Shown: positions 44,217 to 52,243 of the stretch, piece by piece
How the letters are laid out: each line of letters opens with the position of its first letter
How positions within the stretch are numbered: position 1 is the first letter of the stretch
Source: Arcicella lustrica
GTDB taxonomy: Bacteria; Bacteroidota; Bacteroidia; Cytophagales; Spirosomataceae
Direction: 5' to 3'
Length of the DNA stretch: 64,000 bases
Assembly (NCBI RefSeq): GCF_034930985.1
Contig: NZ_JAYGIM010000013.1
Location: 179,070-243,069, forward strand
Program-made: the position numbers and the translations under genes
The notes under the pieces: model-generated
The model's database searches: none
What the model was told of the DNA's origin: nothing
Seen by the model: only the letters and a program-made list of their open reading frames with translations

Positions 44217-45071
44217 ATGTACTTCAAACAATTGCTATTATCAGTAGCTTTGGGTTTTCCCTTAGCTACTTTTTCCCAAGAAGTAAAGCAAGAAGAAGCT
44301 TTACAAAAAATGGTAGAAAGCGAAAAAGCCTTTGCTCAAACTTCTGTTGACAAAAGTACCAAAAGTGCTTTTCTAGCATTTTTAGGAACAGATGCTGTTG
44401 TTTTTGACAAAGGAATGCCCGTAAATGGCGTTGAACATTGGCAAAAAATAACGTTCAATCAAAGTTTAAATTGGCAGCCTTATTTTGCTGAAATAGCAGG
44501 TTCTGGTGATTTTGGTTATACCGCTGGCAACTGGCAAATTTACGATTCAAAAACACAAGCGAAAGCATTGGCTTTTGGCAGTTTTGTTTCACTTTGGAAA
44601 AAACAAGATGATGGTAATTGGAAAGTAGCCATTGATATAGGCGTGAATCATGTTGAAAATACCAACAAAAATGCCTCTATAACCAAGAATTATCCAGTTT
44701 TTAAGCCTACTGAATTAAAAAATAACGCTACCTTCGCCGAACGTTTTGTTTTTATGAACGACCATTTTTATTGGAAAAATGCGAAGAATTCTCCCAATCC
44801 TTTTGAAGCTAATTTATCGCAACATGTAAGAATTTTCAGAAATGGGCAATTGCCCATTCTTGGAAAAGAAGCCGCCAATCAGTTTTTGAAAAAATCGTAT
44901 GATAAAAAACTGATTTACACTGGTTTAAAAGTAATTGCTTCGTCTTCTGGAGATTTAGCTTGTGTTTATGGCACAATCTCTGGCAATGGGAAAACTGGCA
45001 ATTATTTAAGAATGTGGCGACAAGAAGCAAAAGGTGTCTGGAAAATCACCCTTGAAATCGTTAGTATTTAA
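44217..45071 (+). CDS. exported DUF4440/NTF2-like protein
   Basis: 284 aa, signal peptide ending about ATFSQ. It begins three bases after the amidase stop, so it is co-transcribed and perhaps coupled. The mature protein appears to contain two SnoaL/NTF2-like (DUF4440-type) units. The first, about 25-150, has TKSAFLAFLGTDAVVFDKGM, AGSGDFGYTAGNWQIYD and WKKQDDGNWKVAIDIG. The second, about 175-284, has ERFVFMNDHF, SSSGDLACVYGTISG and MWRQEAKGVWKITLEIV. Such domains bind small ligands or act as simple hydrolases. No catalytic residue can be assigned. It may assist or regulate the amidase; that is inferred from context only. Confidence 0.7.
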   Translation: MYFKQLLLSVALGFPLATFSQEVKQEEALQKMVESEKAFAQTSVDKSTKSAFLAFLGTDAVVFDKGMPVNGVEHWQKITFNQSLNWQPYFAEIAGSGDFGYTAGNWQIYDSKTQAKALAFGSFVSLWKKQDDGNWKVAIDIGVNHVENTNKNASITKNYPVFKPTELKNNATFAERFVFMNDHFYWKNAKNSPNPFEANLSQHVRIFRNGQLPILGKEAANQFLKKSYDKKLIYTGLKVIASSSGDLACVYGTISGNGKTGNYLRMWRQEAKGVWKITLEIVSI

Positions 45072-45150
45072 CTTAAGTAATCTCAATCTATACACAATAG
45101 ATGTGACATTTTATTTATTACAAATAATTGATAATGAGCAGCTTAAAAAA

Positions 45151-45185
45151 CTAATCACCAATCACTATTTACAAATCACTGATAT
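45151..45185. repeat. degenerate heptad repeat tract
   Basis: CTAATCA, CCAATCA, CTATTTA, CAAATCA, CTGATAT in phase, six bases before the nagA ATG. Confidence 0.75.
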
Positions 45186-45191
45186 CGCATT

Positions 45192-46325
45192 ATGTACGCT
45201 TTAAAAAACTGCCAAATATTTACCTCAGAAGAGATTCTTACGCATAAAATCTTAGTCATTAAAGGCACTAAAATTGCTAAAATTCTTAATGATGATGAGA
45301 TTGAAGATTTAGATAATCTTTTTCCTGATATTCAAATCATCGATTTAGAAGGCTATAACATTGCTCCTTCTTTAATTGATGCTCAAATTTATGGCGGTGG
45401 CGGAAGTTTGTACAATTCTAAAACAACAGAAGAAACAATCCATAATACTTATTTGGAAATTCGTCGTGCTGGAACAGCGCATTTTCAAATCACACTTTCA
45501 TCAACGCCTTTAGAGAAAATTTTAGAATCGATAGAAGTAGCCAAAAGCTATCTTAAAAACGGCGGACAAGGTTTAGTTGGTTTGCATTTGGAAGGTCCTT
45601 TCTTTAGTTTTCCAAAAAGAGGCGCTCACGTTGCTGAATTTATCAGAAAACCAAGTATCGAAGAATTAACCACCATTATTGAAGCATGTAAAGGTTTACC
45701 AACCTACATGACCATCGCTCCTGAAGAATTTACTGACGAACAGCTTGATTTACTGTTACAAAGTGAAATAAAAATTGCAGCAGGACACAGTTCTGCTACG
45801 TATCAACAAGCTAAATATGCTTTCGATAAAGGGATTAAAAGAGTAACGCACTTGTTCAATGCCATGTCGGCTTTTCAAGGACGTGAACCTGGTTTAGTGG
45901 GTGCTACCTATGATTCAGAAGCTTGGGCAAGTATTATCCCCGATGGTATCCATGTGGATTTTACGAGTGTAAAAATCTCTAAAAAAATCATGGGTAAAAG
46001 GCTTTTTATCATTACTGATGCAGTAACCAATGATGTTTCAGGAGATTATAAATTTATTCATGCTGGCACGCATTATACAGATACCAAAGGTACTCTTTCT
46101 GGCTCTGCTTTAACGATGCTTCAAGCCGTAAAAAATTGCGTTGAAAAAGTAGATATTCCTTTGCCAGAAGCATTAAGAATGGCTTCAACTTATCCCGCAG
46201 AAGTACTTGGACTTGAACATTCTTTGGGTAAAGTTCAAAAGGATCATTTGGCAAATCTCTTTATTTTCGACGATTCTCTCAATATAAAAGGCTTAATTGA
46301 AAATGGCTGTTTGGAATGGTTTTAG
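45192..46325 (+). CDS. nagA: N-acetylglucosamine-6-phosphate deacetylase
   Basis: 377 aa, the usual NagA length; an amidohydrolase-fold enzyme converting GlcNAc-6-P to glucosamine-6-P and acetate. Family motifs: a metal-binding Glu in GLHLEGPFFSFPKRGAH, His in AAGHSSATYQQA, His in VTHLFNAMSAFQGREPGLVG, and the catalytic Asp in FIITDAVTND. The end includes TYPAEVLGLEHSLGKVQKDHLANLFIF in two stretches typical of the family. It joins the wall-recycling theme together with the NagZ-like GH3 fusion and Mpl, but is not adjacent to them. It is monocistronic between heptad tracts. Confidence 0.92.
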   Translation: MYALKNCQIFTSEEILTHKILVIKGTKIAKILNDDEIEDLDNLFPDIQIIDLEGYNIAPSLIDAQIYGGGGSLYNSKTTEETIHNTYLEIRRAGTAHFQITLSSTPLEKILESIEVAKSYLKNGGQGLVGLHLEGPFFSFPKRGAHVAEFIRKPSIEELTTIIEACKGLPTYMTIAPEEFTDEQLDLLLQSEIKIAAGHSSATYQQAKYAFDKGIKRVTHLFNAMSAFQGREPGLVGATYDSEAWASIIPDGIHVDFTSVKISKKIMGKRLFIITDAVTNDVSGDYKFIHAGTHYTDTKGTLSGSALTMLQAVKNCVEKVDIPLPEALRMASTYPAEVLGLEHSLGKVQKDHLANLFIFDDSLNIKGLIENGCLEWF

Positions 46326-46430
46326 GTATAATTGTGATTGAGTGAGTTGTGAGTTAGTGAATTAAGGAAAATGTTATTAATTCAAGTAAGTTGTTCTTAC
46401 AAGCATAACATTCCTAAGATAACCAATATA

Positions 46431-46465
46431 AAATCTGACATCTGAAAGCCGAATACCGAAAGCAT
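46431..46465. repeat. degenerate heptad repeat tract
   Basis: AAATCTG, ACATCTG, AAAGCCG, AATACCG, AAAGCAT in phase, just before the aminotransferase ATG. Confidence 0.8.
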
Positions 46466-46471
46466 TTAAAA

Positions 46472-47617
46472 ATGAATTTGATTTCTAAACAACCCAATAC
46501 AGGAACTACTATTTTCACGGTAATGTCAAAATTGGCTTCTGAACACGAAGCTTTGAATTTATCACAAGGTTTTCCAAATTTTGATTGTTCTCCTAAACTG
46601 GCCGAATTGGTTAATCATTACCTCAAGAAAGGGATGAACCAATATGCTCCAATGACGGGTATTCAATCTCTTCGAGAAATCATTGCCCAGAAAGTAAGCG
46701 ATTTATATCAAGTAAATTATCATCCTGACAGCGAAGTGACGGTTGTTTCTGGCGCAACGGAAGCACTTTATGCAGCGATTACGTCAGTTGTTCACCAAGG
46801 CGATGAAGTAATTCTATTAGAGCCTTGTTATGACTCTTACACGCCAGCAATTACTTTAAATGGAGGAATTCCTGTTTATGTAACTTTAACGCCAGAAAAT
46901 GAGTATAAAATTGATTGGGAAATTGTAAAGTCGAAAATTACTGAAAAGACCAAACTAATAATTCTGAATACGCCTCATAATCCAACTGGAACTGTACTTT
47001 CGGAAGAAGATTTGAATCGTTTGGCTGATATTGTGAAAGACACCAATATTTTTCTGATTGGTGATGAAGTATATGAACACATTATTTTTGATGGATTATC
47101 GCATTGGTCTTTACTCCGAAATCCTGTTCTAAAAGAACGCAGTTTTATTTGTGGTTCTTTCGGAAAAACATTTCATGTTACGGGCTGGAAAGTTGGTTAT
47201 TGTCTCGCTCCAAAACAATTAAGCGAAGAATTCAGGAAAGTACATCAGTGGCTAACATTCTCGACGGTCACTCCTATTCAATATGCTTTAGCAGATTTCT
47301 TGCAAGAACCTGAAAATTATCTTTCCATTCCGAAGTTCTATCAGGAAAAGCGTGATAAATTCTTGACTTGTATTCAAGATTCTCGCTTTACCTTTACGCC
47401 AGCAAAAGGTAGTTTCTTTCAATGCGTGAATTATGAAAAAATTACAGAGGAAAACGATTATGATTTAGCCATTCGCTTAACGAAGGAAATTGGTGTAGCA
47501 AGTATTCCAGTTTCGGTATTTTATCATCGAAAAAATGACTTTAAAATTCTAAGATTTTGTTTTGCGAAAGATGATGAAACCTTAGAGAAAGCTGGAGAAA
47601 GACTATCGAAACTTTAG
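46472..47617 (+). CDS. methionine aminotransferase (YbdL-type, class I)
   Basis: 381 aa, PLP-dependent. The N-terminal helix region ALNLSQGFPNFDCSPKL, the glycine turn VSGATEALYAA, the substrate/PLP block LNTPHNPTGTVLSEEDL, LIGDEVYEHIIFDG and the PLP lysine in GSFGKTFHVTGWKVGYC all match the YbdL/kynurenine-aminotransferase-like branch. YbdL prefers methionine, and also uses His or Phe. It probably acts in methionine salvage, with a glutamine- or glutamate-type partner. Cystathionine lyases share the fold but not the SFGKT pattern. It is monocistronic. A heptad tract starts directly at the stop codon. Confidence 0.82.
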   Translation: MNLISKQPNTGTTIFTVMSKLASEHEALNLSQGFPNFDCSPKLAELVNHYLKKGMNQYAPMTGIQSLREIIAQKVSDLYQVNYHPDSEVTVVSGATEALYAAITSVVHQGDEVILLEPCYDSYTPAITLNGGIPVYVTLTPENEYKIDWEIVKSKITEKTKLIILNTPHNPTGTVLSEEDLNRLADIVKDTNIFLIGDEVYEHIIFDGLSHWSLLRNPVLKERSFICGSFGKTFHVTGWKVGYCLAPKQLSEEFRKVHQWLTFSTVTPIQYALADFLQEPENYLSIPKFYQEKRDKFLTCIQDSRFTFTPAKGSFFQCVNYEKITEENDYDLAIRLTKEIGVASIPVSVFYHRKNDFKILRFCFAKDDETLEKAGERLSKL

Positions 47618-47659
47618 GATTTTGGTAGTCTGATTTCGGATATTGGATTGATAAATAAA
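47618..47659. repeat. degenerate heptad repeat tract
   Basis: GATTTTG, GTAGTCT, GATTTCG, GATATTG, GATTGAT, AAATAAA in phase, starting at the base after the aminotransferase stop. Confidence 0.8.
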
Positions 47660-47733
47660 ACCTTATTAATAAGTAGTCAATACAATTTAATCGACGTTTT
47701 TTTGCAAAAATTGATAATTAGAAACTTACAATT

Positions 47734-47768
47734 CTAATCACCAATTACTATTTACTAATCACTACTTA
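47734..47768. repeat. degenerate heptad repeat tract
   Basis: CTAATCA, CCAATTA, CTATTTA, CTAATCA, CTACTTA in phase; close in sequence to the tract at 45151. Confidence 0.8.
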
Positions 47769-47810
47769 ATTAAAATTTGCACGCTTAAATACTAGATTTA
47801 TTCCAAAAAC

Positions 47811-48197
47811 ATGAAACATACAATTTATATTTTACTCTTATTGATTACTTGTGCTTCTTGCACAAAACAACCAAAATTAGACGGTTTAGATTTAGAAAAA
47901 TTTAAAAATGATTTCGGTGGCTGTAAAGGCGAAAGGTTGAAAATGGTTGACAAACTAAAATCTTTGAAAGAAGAAATCAAAGGAGTAAGTTCAAACGATT
48001 TGGATGATTATTTAGGAAAGCCAGATATTCAGCAATTAGCCGACCGTAGCCAAGAATATTATATTTACTTTTTAGAACCGGGCAGTCATTGTGAAGACGT
48101 TAAAAAGAAATCTAACGCACAAATGATGGCGGTAAGATTCAGCGCCATGGGAATGGCAACTGAAGTAAATTTCCAAAGAGGAATGCCCGAAGAGTAA
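47811..48197 (+). CDS. small lipoprotein of unknown function
   Basis: 128 aa. A lipoprotein signal MKHTIYILLLLITCASC ends in a lipobox with Cys17 (CASC). The mature part has a helical Lys-rich stretch (KMVDKLKSLKEEIKGV), then LDDYLGKPDIQQLADRSQEY and YYIYFLEPGSHCED. The 'LGKPD...YYF' order recalls BamE/SmpA-like lipoproteins, but the match is too weak to name. Two conserved-looking cysteines (CKGE, HCED) might form a disulfide. The stop codon meets the stop of the convergent TonB_C gene with no spacer. Confidence 0.65.
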   Translation: MKHTIYILLLLITCASCTKQPKLDGLDLEKFKNDFGGCKGERLKMVDKLKSLKEEIKGVSSNDLDDYLGKPDIQQLADRSQEYYIYFLEPGSHCEDVKKKSNAQMMAVRFSAMGMATEVNFQRGMPEE

Positions 48198-48692
48198 TTA
48201 GAATTTTATCGGTAAAACATAAAAAGAAGCAACGGGGATTCCTTGTATCTTGGCAGGAATCCAAGTTTTCATTTTCTTAACAAGATTGATTGCCTCAGCA
48301 CTTAGTTTGGGCGAAATTCTATTATCTATTACATGTATTTTAGAGATTTCACCAAAGCGTTCTACTTTGAACCTCACCAAAACAGTCTCTCCTTTTGTAT
48401 CATTAGGACGCACCAAGTTTTGATAGATAAATTTATTCAATCCATCCTGTCCTTCCGAAAACATTGCAGGCGATTCTACTTCGTAATAAGTTGAATCCAA
48501 ATCTATTGTCATGTCTTTGAAAAAGGAATTTTTCTCCTTGTCTTTTTTACTGACAGGACTCTGTATTTCCAGAACACTTGCAATAAGATTTTTATCTTTT
48601 TCTGAAAAAGAATTGGTTGAAATGGTACTTTTTTGTGCTTTAGCATTCATCCCCAATAGAAGGACGATGCCAAATAGTGTAAAATTTTTCAT
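48198..48692 (-). CDS. periplasmic TonB C-terminal-domain protein
   Basis: 164 aa with a signal peptide MKNFTLFGIVLLLGMNAKAQ. The last 85 residues match the TonB_C fold: VLVRFKVERFGEISKIHVID and SAEAINLVKKMKTWIPAKIQ followed by ASFYVLPIKF. There is no inner-membrane anchor or Pro-rich spanning region as in true TonB, so it is a soluble stand-alone TonB_C protein, a type common in this phylum. Perhaps it links to TonB receptors or M56/BlaR-type sensors; the role is not known. It is convergent with the lipoprotein gene, stops abutting. Upstream it has a 268-base spacer with a long hairpin. Confidence 0.75.
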   Translation of the reverse strand: MKNFTLFGIVLLLGMNAKAQKSTISTNSFSEKDKNLIASVLEIQSPVSKKDKEKNSFFKDMTIDLDSTYYEVESPAMFSEGQDGLNKFIYQNLVRPNDTKGETVLVRFKVERFGEISKIHVIDNRISPKLSAEAINLVKKMKTWIPAKIQGIPVASFYVLPIKF

Positions 48693-48870
48693 TATTTATT
48701 ACTTAGGACTTTATAAATTCAAAAACAGGGTAACACCTATCAATTACTTAGAAAAAATGATGAACAAACGACCAAAATGAAATACTATTTTGAACTCATG
48801 TAGAAAACAGCACATTTTTAAAAAATTACCTTGTGGTAAATTACAAGTACAAATGTAATCGTTTTTTTTA

Positions 48871-48924
48871 GTTTTTCAATTATGTGTAAATTTTTATCAA
48901 AATATTTATACATAATTGAAAAAC
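48871..48924. repeat. long 21-bp hairpin
   Basis: Left arm GTTTTTCAATTATGTGTAAAT (48871-48891, 21 bases with one mismatch to the complement at 48904-48924) and a 12-base loop. It lies between the TonB_C gene and the holin-like gene, both on the minus strand. It may terminate the holin/his transcript. Confidence 0.65.
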
Positions 48925-48960
48925 AAGCACTTAGCAAGGTTAAAATCTAGTATAAAATAC

Positions 48961-49305
48961 TTAGTCTTTATCAAAAAACCAACCCAAAACAGTTGAAGTA
49001 ATTGATAAAGCAAAACTAAAAATCAAAGGAGGAACAAAGCCATTAACATGAAAGCCATCAATAAAGTAATCTACAATATATACTACGATTACATTAATAA
49101 CCAAGAGGAATAAACCCAAAGAAAGCACCGTAATTGGAAAGCTAACGAGCTTTAATATAGGTTTCAAAAATGTATTGGCAAAGCCCATCGCTAATACCAC
49201 CAAAATAGACGTTTGAAAGCCGTCGATACTAATGCCATTAATATACTTTGACCCAAACATAACCACGATGGCAATGATTAAATATTTGATAATGAAGTTT
49301 GTCAT
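48961..49305 (-). CDS. phage-holin-family-4-like membrane protein
   Basis: 114 aa. Four hydrophobic segments: FIIKYLIIAIVVMFGSKYI, SILVVLAMGFANTFL, SFPITVLSLGLFLLVINVIV and PPLIFSFALSITSTVLGWF. The pattern with N-x-F-L-K-P-I-L-K-L between the second and third helices is typical of the small phage-holin-family-4 (DUF360-like) proteins, widespread chromosomal genes not confined to phages. Function is unknown. It follows hisIE on the same strand after 35 bases, so it could be the last gene of the his transcript. Confidence 0.75.
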   Translation of the reverse strand: MTNFIIKYLIIAIVVMFGSKYINGISIDGFQTSILVVLAMGFANTFLKPILKLVSFPITVLSLGLFLLVINVIVVYIVDYFIDGFHVNGFVPPLIFSFALSITSTVLGWFFDKD

Positions 49306-49340
49306 TTCGCAAATTATTGTTCTATAATTGTAATTAATTT

Positions 49341-49940
49341 TTAACGTGAATGTCTTGAGCGAAGTACATCAATAATTTCATCAAAATCAAGTCCTCTTTG
49401 TTCTAATAGGACTAAATAATGAAATAATAAGTCAGCAGCTTCACCTTTGAACAGTTCATCGTTCGAATCCATCGCCTCAATCACTAATTCTACGGCTTCC
49501 TCTCCTACTTTTTGAGCAATTTTATTTGTTCCTTTTTCAAATAAACTAGCAGTATAGGACTTCTCTGAAGGGTTATTTTTACGATCACGAATGACTGCTT
49601 TTAGGTGATTCAACCATCCCGCTTGTCCCGGTTCATTTTTTTCTCCCCAACAAGTATCTGCACCAGTATGGCAAGTTGGGCCAGCGGGATTTACTTTTAT
49701 CAACAAAGTATCTTCATCACAATCTTTCAAAATTTCTACAACGTGCAAGAAATTATCAGACGTTTCGCCTTTTGTCCAGAGACGTTGCTTAGAACGACTG
49801 AAAAAAGTTACGACACCTTCACGCTCTGTTTTTTCCAAAGCTTCTTGGTTCATATAACCAAGCATTAGTACTTTTTCTGTCTTAGCATCTTGGATGACAG
49901 CAGGGATTAGTCCTCCCTGTTTTTCAAAATCTACTTGCAT
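49341..49940 (-). CDS. hisIE: phosphoribosyl-AMP cyclohydrolase / phosphoribosyl-ATP diphosphatase
   Basis: 199 aa from ATG 49940; the frame begins with TTG eight codons earlier, which I reject. HisI part: VLMLGYMNQEALEKT, FFSRSKQRLWTKGETS and the zinc loop GPTCHTGADTCWGE. HisE part from about residue 115: SYTASLFEKGTNKIAQKVGE and the metal-binding AVELVIEA. It catalyses steps 2 and 3 of histidine synthesis. Fused HisIE is normal in Bacteroidota. It lies 27 bases after hisF in the his operon. Confidence 0.94.
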   Translation of the reverse strand: MQVDFEKQGGLIPAVIQDAKTEKVLMLGYMNQEALEKTEREGVVTFFSRSKQRLWTKGETSDNFLHVVEILKDCDEDTLLIKVNPAGPTCHTGADTCWGEKNEPGQAGWLNHLKAVIRDRKNNPSEKSYTASLFEKGTNKIAQKVGEEAVELVIEAMDSNDELFKGEAADLLFHYLVLLEQRGLDFDEIIDVLRSRHSR

Positions 49941-49967
49941 GTTTTTGAATTTAATTTTTCGCAAAAA

Positions 49968-50738
49968 TTATAGTCTAACAGAGATTCCCTTCTCTCTTAA
50001 ATACTCTTTTAATTCAATAATATCTATTTCCTTGAAATGGAAAATACTTGCTGCCAAACCTGCATCGGCTTTTCCTACGGTGAATACTTCGTTGAAGTGT
50101 TCCATCGTTCCCGCTCCGCCCGAAGCAATGATTGGAATTGATGAATTTCCAGAAATTGCCGCTGTTAATTCATTCGCAAAGCCAGCTTTCGTGCCGTCGG
50201 TATCCATTGAAGTCAGCAAAATTTCTCCTGCTCCACGCTCTTCTACTTCTTTTGCCCAAGCCAAAGTACGCAAAGCTGTTGGTTTTCTGCCACCATGGGT
50301 ATGAACGATATGTTCTGAAATTCCATTTTCAGTAACAACAAAGCGAGTATCAATCGCCACAATAATACATTGCGAACCAAACTGTAAAGCTAGTTCATTA
50401 ATCAATTCTGGTCGGCGAACAGCAGAGGAATTAATTGATACTTTATCTGCACCCGCATTAAGCAAAGCTGAAACGTCTTCAATAGAAGAAATTCCTCCAC
50501 CTACGGTAAAAGGAATATTGACATTTCGAGCTACGTTTCTGACCAAATCAATTAATGTTTTGCGGTTATCAACGGTGGCAGTAATATCCAAAAACACTAA
50601 TTCGTCTGCCCCTTGTTCAGCGTAAATTGCACCTAATTCTACGGGGTCGCCTGCATCACGAAGGTTCACGAAATTCGTGCCTTTCACTGTGCGACCGTCT
50701 TTTATATCAAGACAAGGAATTATTCTTTTTGTAAGCAT
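49968..50738 (-). CDS. hisF: imidazole glycerol phosphate synthase cyclase subunit
   Basis: 256 aa, a complete TIM barrel. Catalytic Asp11 in RIIPCLDIKDGRTVKG; second catalytic Asp in IIVAIDTRFV. The phosphate sites read FTVGGGISSIEDV and IIASGGAGTMEHF. Uses ammonia from HisH to form imidazole glycerol phosphate and AICAR. Its neighbours hisA and hisIE are on the same strand. Upstream a 14-unit heptad tract separates it from hisA. Confidence 0.95.
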   Translation of the reverse strand: MLTKRIIPCLDIKDGRTVKGTNFVNLRDAGDPVELGAIYAEQGADELVFLDITATVDNRKTLIDLVRNVARNVNIPFTVGGGISSIEDVSALLNAGADKVSINSSAVRRPELINELALQFGSQCIIVAIDTRFVVTENGISEHIVHTHGGRKPTALRTLAWAKEVEERGAGEILLTSMDTDGTKAGFANELTAAISGNSSIPIIASGGAGTMEHFNEVFTVGKADAGLAASIFHFKEIDIIELKEYLREKGISVRL

Positions 50739-50744
50739 TGTATA

Positions 50745-50842
50745 TAGCTTTCGGCTATCAGCGGTGAGCTTTCAGCCATTTTTTAGACTTTAGGACTTAA
50801 AGACACAAGATTTTAGATACAAGAATCAAGATTAAAGACTTG
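50745..50842. repeat. degenerate heptad repeat tract, 14 units
   Basis: Fourteen unbroken 7-base units, TAGCTTT, CGGCTAT, CAGCGGT, GAGCTTT ... AGACACA, AGATTTT, AGATACA, AGAATCA, AGATTAA, AGACTTG. The longest tract seen; it lies in the hisA-hisF spacer. Confidence 0.9.
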
Positions 50843-50882
50843 TAAATTTTATTTGGATTTTAAGACTTTGTATTTCCTTAAA

Positions 50883-50924
50883 ACATCTGAAATCCGACAT
50901 CCAATATCCCAAATCCAAGATCTA
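50883..50924. repeat. degenerate heptad repeat tract
   Basis: ACATCTG, AAATCCG, ACATCCA, ATATCCC, AAATCCA, AGATCTA, running into the hisA stop codon. Confidence 0.85.
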
Positions 50925-51644
50925 TTTATGTAAATCAGCAATCTGTTTCAAAGTAATTCTACCTTCATAAATCGCTTTGCCGACGATTACTCCGAAGATA
51001 TTCATTTCGTCTAATTTCAAAATATCATCCATAACCGAAACGCCTCCACTGGCAATAATTTGTAAGTTTGGAAATTGGTCTTGGAGATTTTTATATAACT
51101 GAAAACTTGGTCCTTCTAATAGTCCGTCTTTTGCTACATCTGTTGAAATTGTATATTTCGCTCCTTTTTCGATATAATTTCCTACAAAATCATAGACCGA
51201 AGTAGTGGTAGCTTCTTCCCAACCTGAAATGGCTATTTTTTCATCACGAGCATCTGCTCCGAGAATGATTTTTTCTCCGCCATAGTTTTGTAGCCATCCT
51301 TCAAATAAATCAGGATTTTTTACGGCTACACTTCCGCCTGTTACTTGTTTTGCTCCTGAATTAAAAGCAATTTCAATCATTTCGTCTGATTGTACTCCTC
51401 CTCCAAAATCAATATGAAGGTTAGTTTTACTTGCCAACAATTCTAATACTTTATGATTGATGATACGTTTTTGTTTTGCACCGTCTAAATCAACCAAATG
51501 CAAACGCTGAATACCTGCATCTTCAAAAGACTTGGCTACTTCTAATGGATTTTCGTTATAGATTTTTTTCTGAGCATAATCGCCCTGCGTAAGACGAACA
51601 CATTTTCCGTCAATTAAATCTATGGCTGGAATAATTTGAATCAT
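50922..51644 (-). CDS. hisA: phosphoribosylformimino-AICAR phosphate isomerase
   Basis: 240 aa TIM barrel. IIPAIDLIDGKCVRLTQGDY carries the catalytic Asp8; the second Asp is in TISTDVAKDGLLEGP. Phosphate-binding stretches IDFGGGVQSDEM and IASGGVSVMDDI. It converts ProFAR to PRFAR, feeding HisF/HisH. It lies between the foreign-looking four-helix gene and hisF. Heptad tracts occupy both spacers. Confidence 0.95.
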   Translation of the reverse strand: MIQIIPAIDLIDGKCVRLTQGDYAQKKIYNENPLEVAKSFEDAGIQRLHLVDLDGAKQKRIINHKVLELLASKTNLHIDFGGGVQSDEMIEIAFNSGAKQVTGGSVAVKNPDLFEGWLQNYGGEKIILGADARDEKIAISGWEEATTTSVYDFVGNYIEKGAKYTISTDVAKDGLLEGPSFQLYKNLQDQFPNLQIIASGGVSVMDDILKLDEMNIFGVIVGKAIYEGRITLKQIADLHK

Positions 51645-51658
51645 TGTTTTTGATTGTT

Positions 51659-51693
51659 AGATACAAGATGAAAGAAGCAAGAGACAAGATTTT
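51659..51693. repeat. degenerate heptad repeat tract
   Basis: AGATACA, AGATGAA, AGAAGCA, AGAGACA, AGATTTT, just upstream of hisA; shares AGATACA and AGATTTT with the 50745 tract. Confidence 0.85.
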
Positions 51694-51695
51694 TT

Positions 51696-51735
51696 GAAAA
51701 ATATATTAGAGGATATACTCCTCAAATATATTTTC
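51696..51735 (-). terminator. hairpin at the end of the four-helix-bundle gene
   Basis: Imperfect arms GAAAAATATATTAGAGGA and TCCTCAAATATATTTTC. It could end or attenuate transcription inside the his operon. Confidence 0.5.
51714..51725. repeat. 12-bp direct repeat, left copy
   Basis: TATACTCCTCAA, identical to 52129-52140; the two copies flank the four-helix-bundle gene. Confidence 0.55.
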
Positions 51736-51737
51736 AT

Positions 51738-52100
51738 TTAAATTTTTGCTTGTAAACTTCTACTCAATCCATGTATCATTTTCTGTATTTCTTGTATTTG
51801 ACTTATTAGTTTTTCTAATTCGCTTTCTGATATAAAATTCAAGTTTTTAGCTACAATCAACTGAGTTTCTACTTCAAATGCCGAAGCAATACTTATTGAT
51901 AAAAATCGTATAAATTCTTTATCTCCTCTTCCAGAACCTTCAGCGATATTTGAAGGAATAGACAAAGCAGCTCTACGTAACTGAGACGTAAGACCATACA
52001 TTTCATATTGAGGAAAGCTGGCAGACATCTCGTAAATTTTGGTTACGAAATCAATAGACATCTTCCATACTTTCAATTCTTTAAAATTGTGTAAAAGCAT
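51738..52100 (-). CDS. four-helix-bundle (S23-type) protein
   Basis: 120 aa. The starting FKELKVWKMSIDFVTKIYEM, FPQYEMYGLTSQLRRAALSI and PSNIAEGSGRGDKEFIRFLS are the signature of the four-helix-bundle/S23 family. The same small gene is often found within intervening sequences of 23S rRNA genes and beside diversity-generating elements as avd-like proteins. Function in isolation is not known. Here it lies between hisH and hisA, interrupting a normally tight operon, and is bracketed by 12-bp direct repeats TATACTCCTCAA at 51714 and 52129. An insertion is suggested. Confidence 0.85.
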   Translation of the reverse strand: MLLHNFKELKVWKMSIDFVTKIYEMSASFPQYEMYGLTSQLRRAALSIPSNIAEGSGRGDKEFIRFLSISIASAFEVETQLIVAKNLNFISESELEKLISQIQEIQKMIHGLSRSLQAKI

Positions 52101-52128
52101 ATTTTGAAAGTTTTAAGGTTATAAAATC

Positions 52129-52140
52129 TATACTCCTCAA
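52129..52140. repeat. 12-bp direct repeat, right copy
   Basis: TATACTCCTCAA, second copy, 29 bases upstream of the four-helix gene ATG. Confidence 0.55.
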
Positions 52141-52173
52141 TTCATCTATACATAGAACTGTAAATTATTCAAT

Positions 52174-52243
52174 CTTACTTCTCATGTCTTATCTCTTTCG
52201 ACTTGAGTCTTTCATCTTGCTTCTTGTATCTTGCCTCTAAAGT
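52174..52243. repeat. degenerate heptad repeat tract, 10 units
   Basis: CTTACTT, CTCATGT, CTTATCT, CTTTCGA, CTTGAGT, CTTTCAT, CTTGCTT, CTTGTAT, CTTGCCT, CTAAAGT. It crosses the hisH stop codon at 52237, so the last coding triplets share the phase. Confidence 0.9.

Noticed and set aside
48961..49305. Prophage remnant because of the holin-like gene
   Set aside because: The family is a common chromosomal one and no other phage gene is present in the window.
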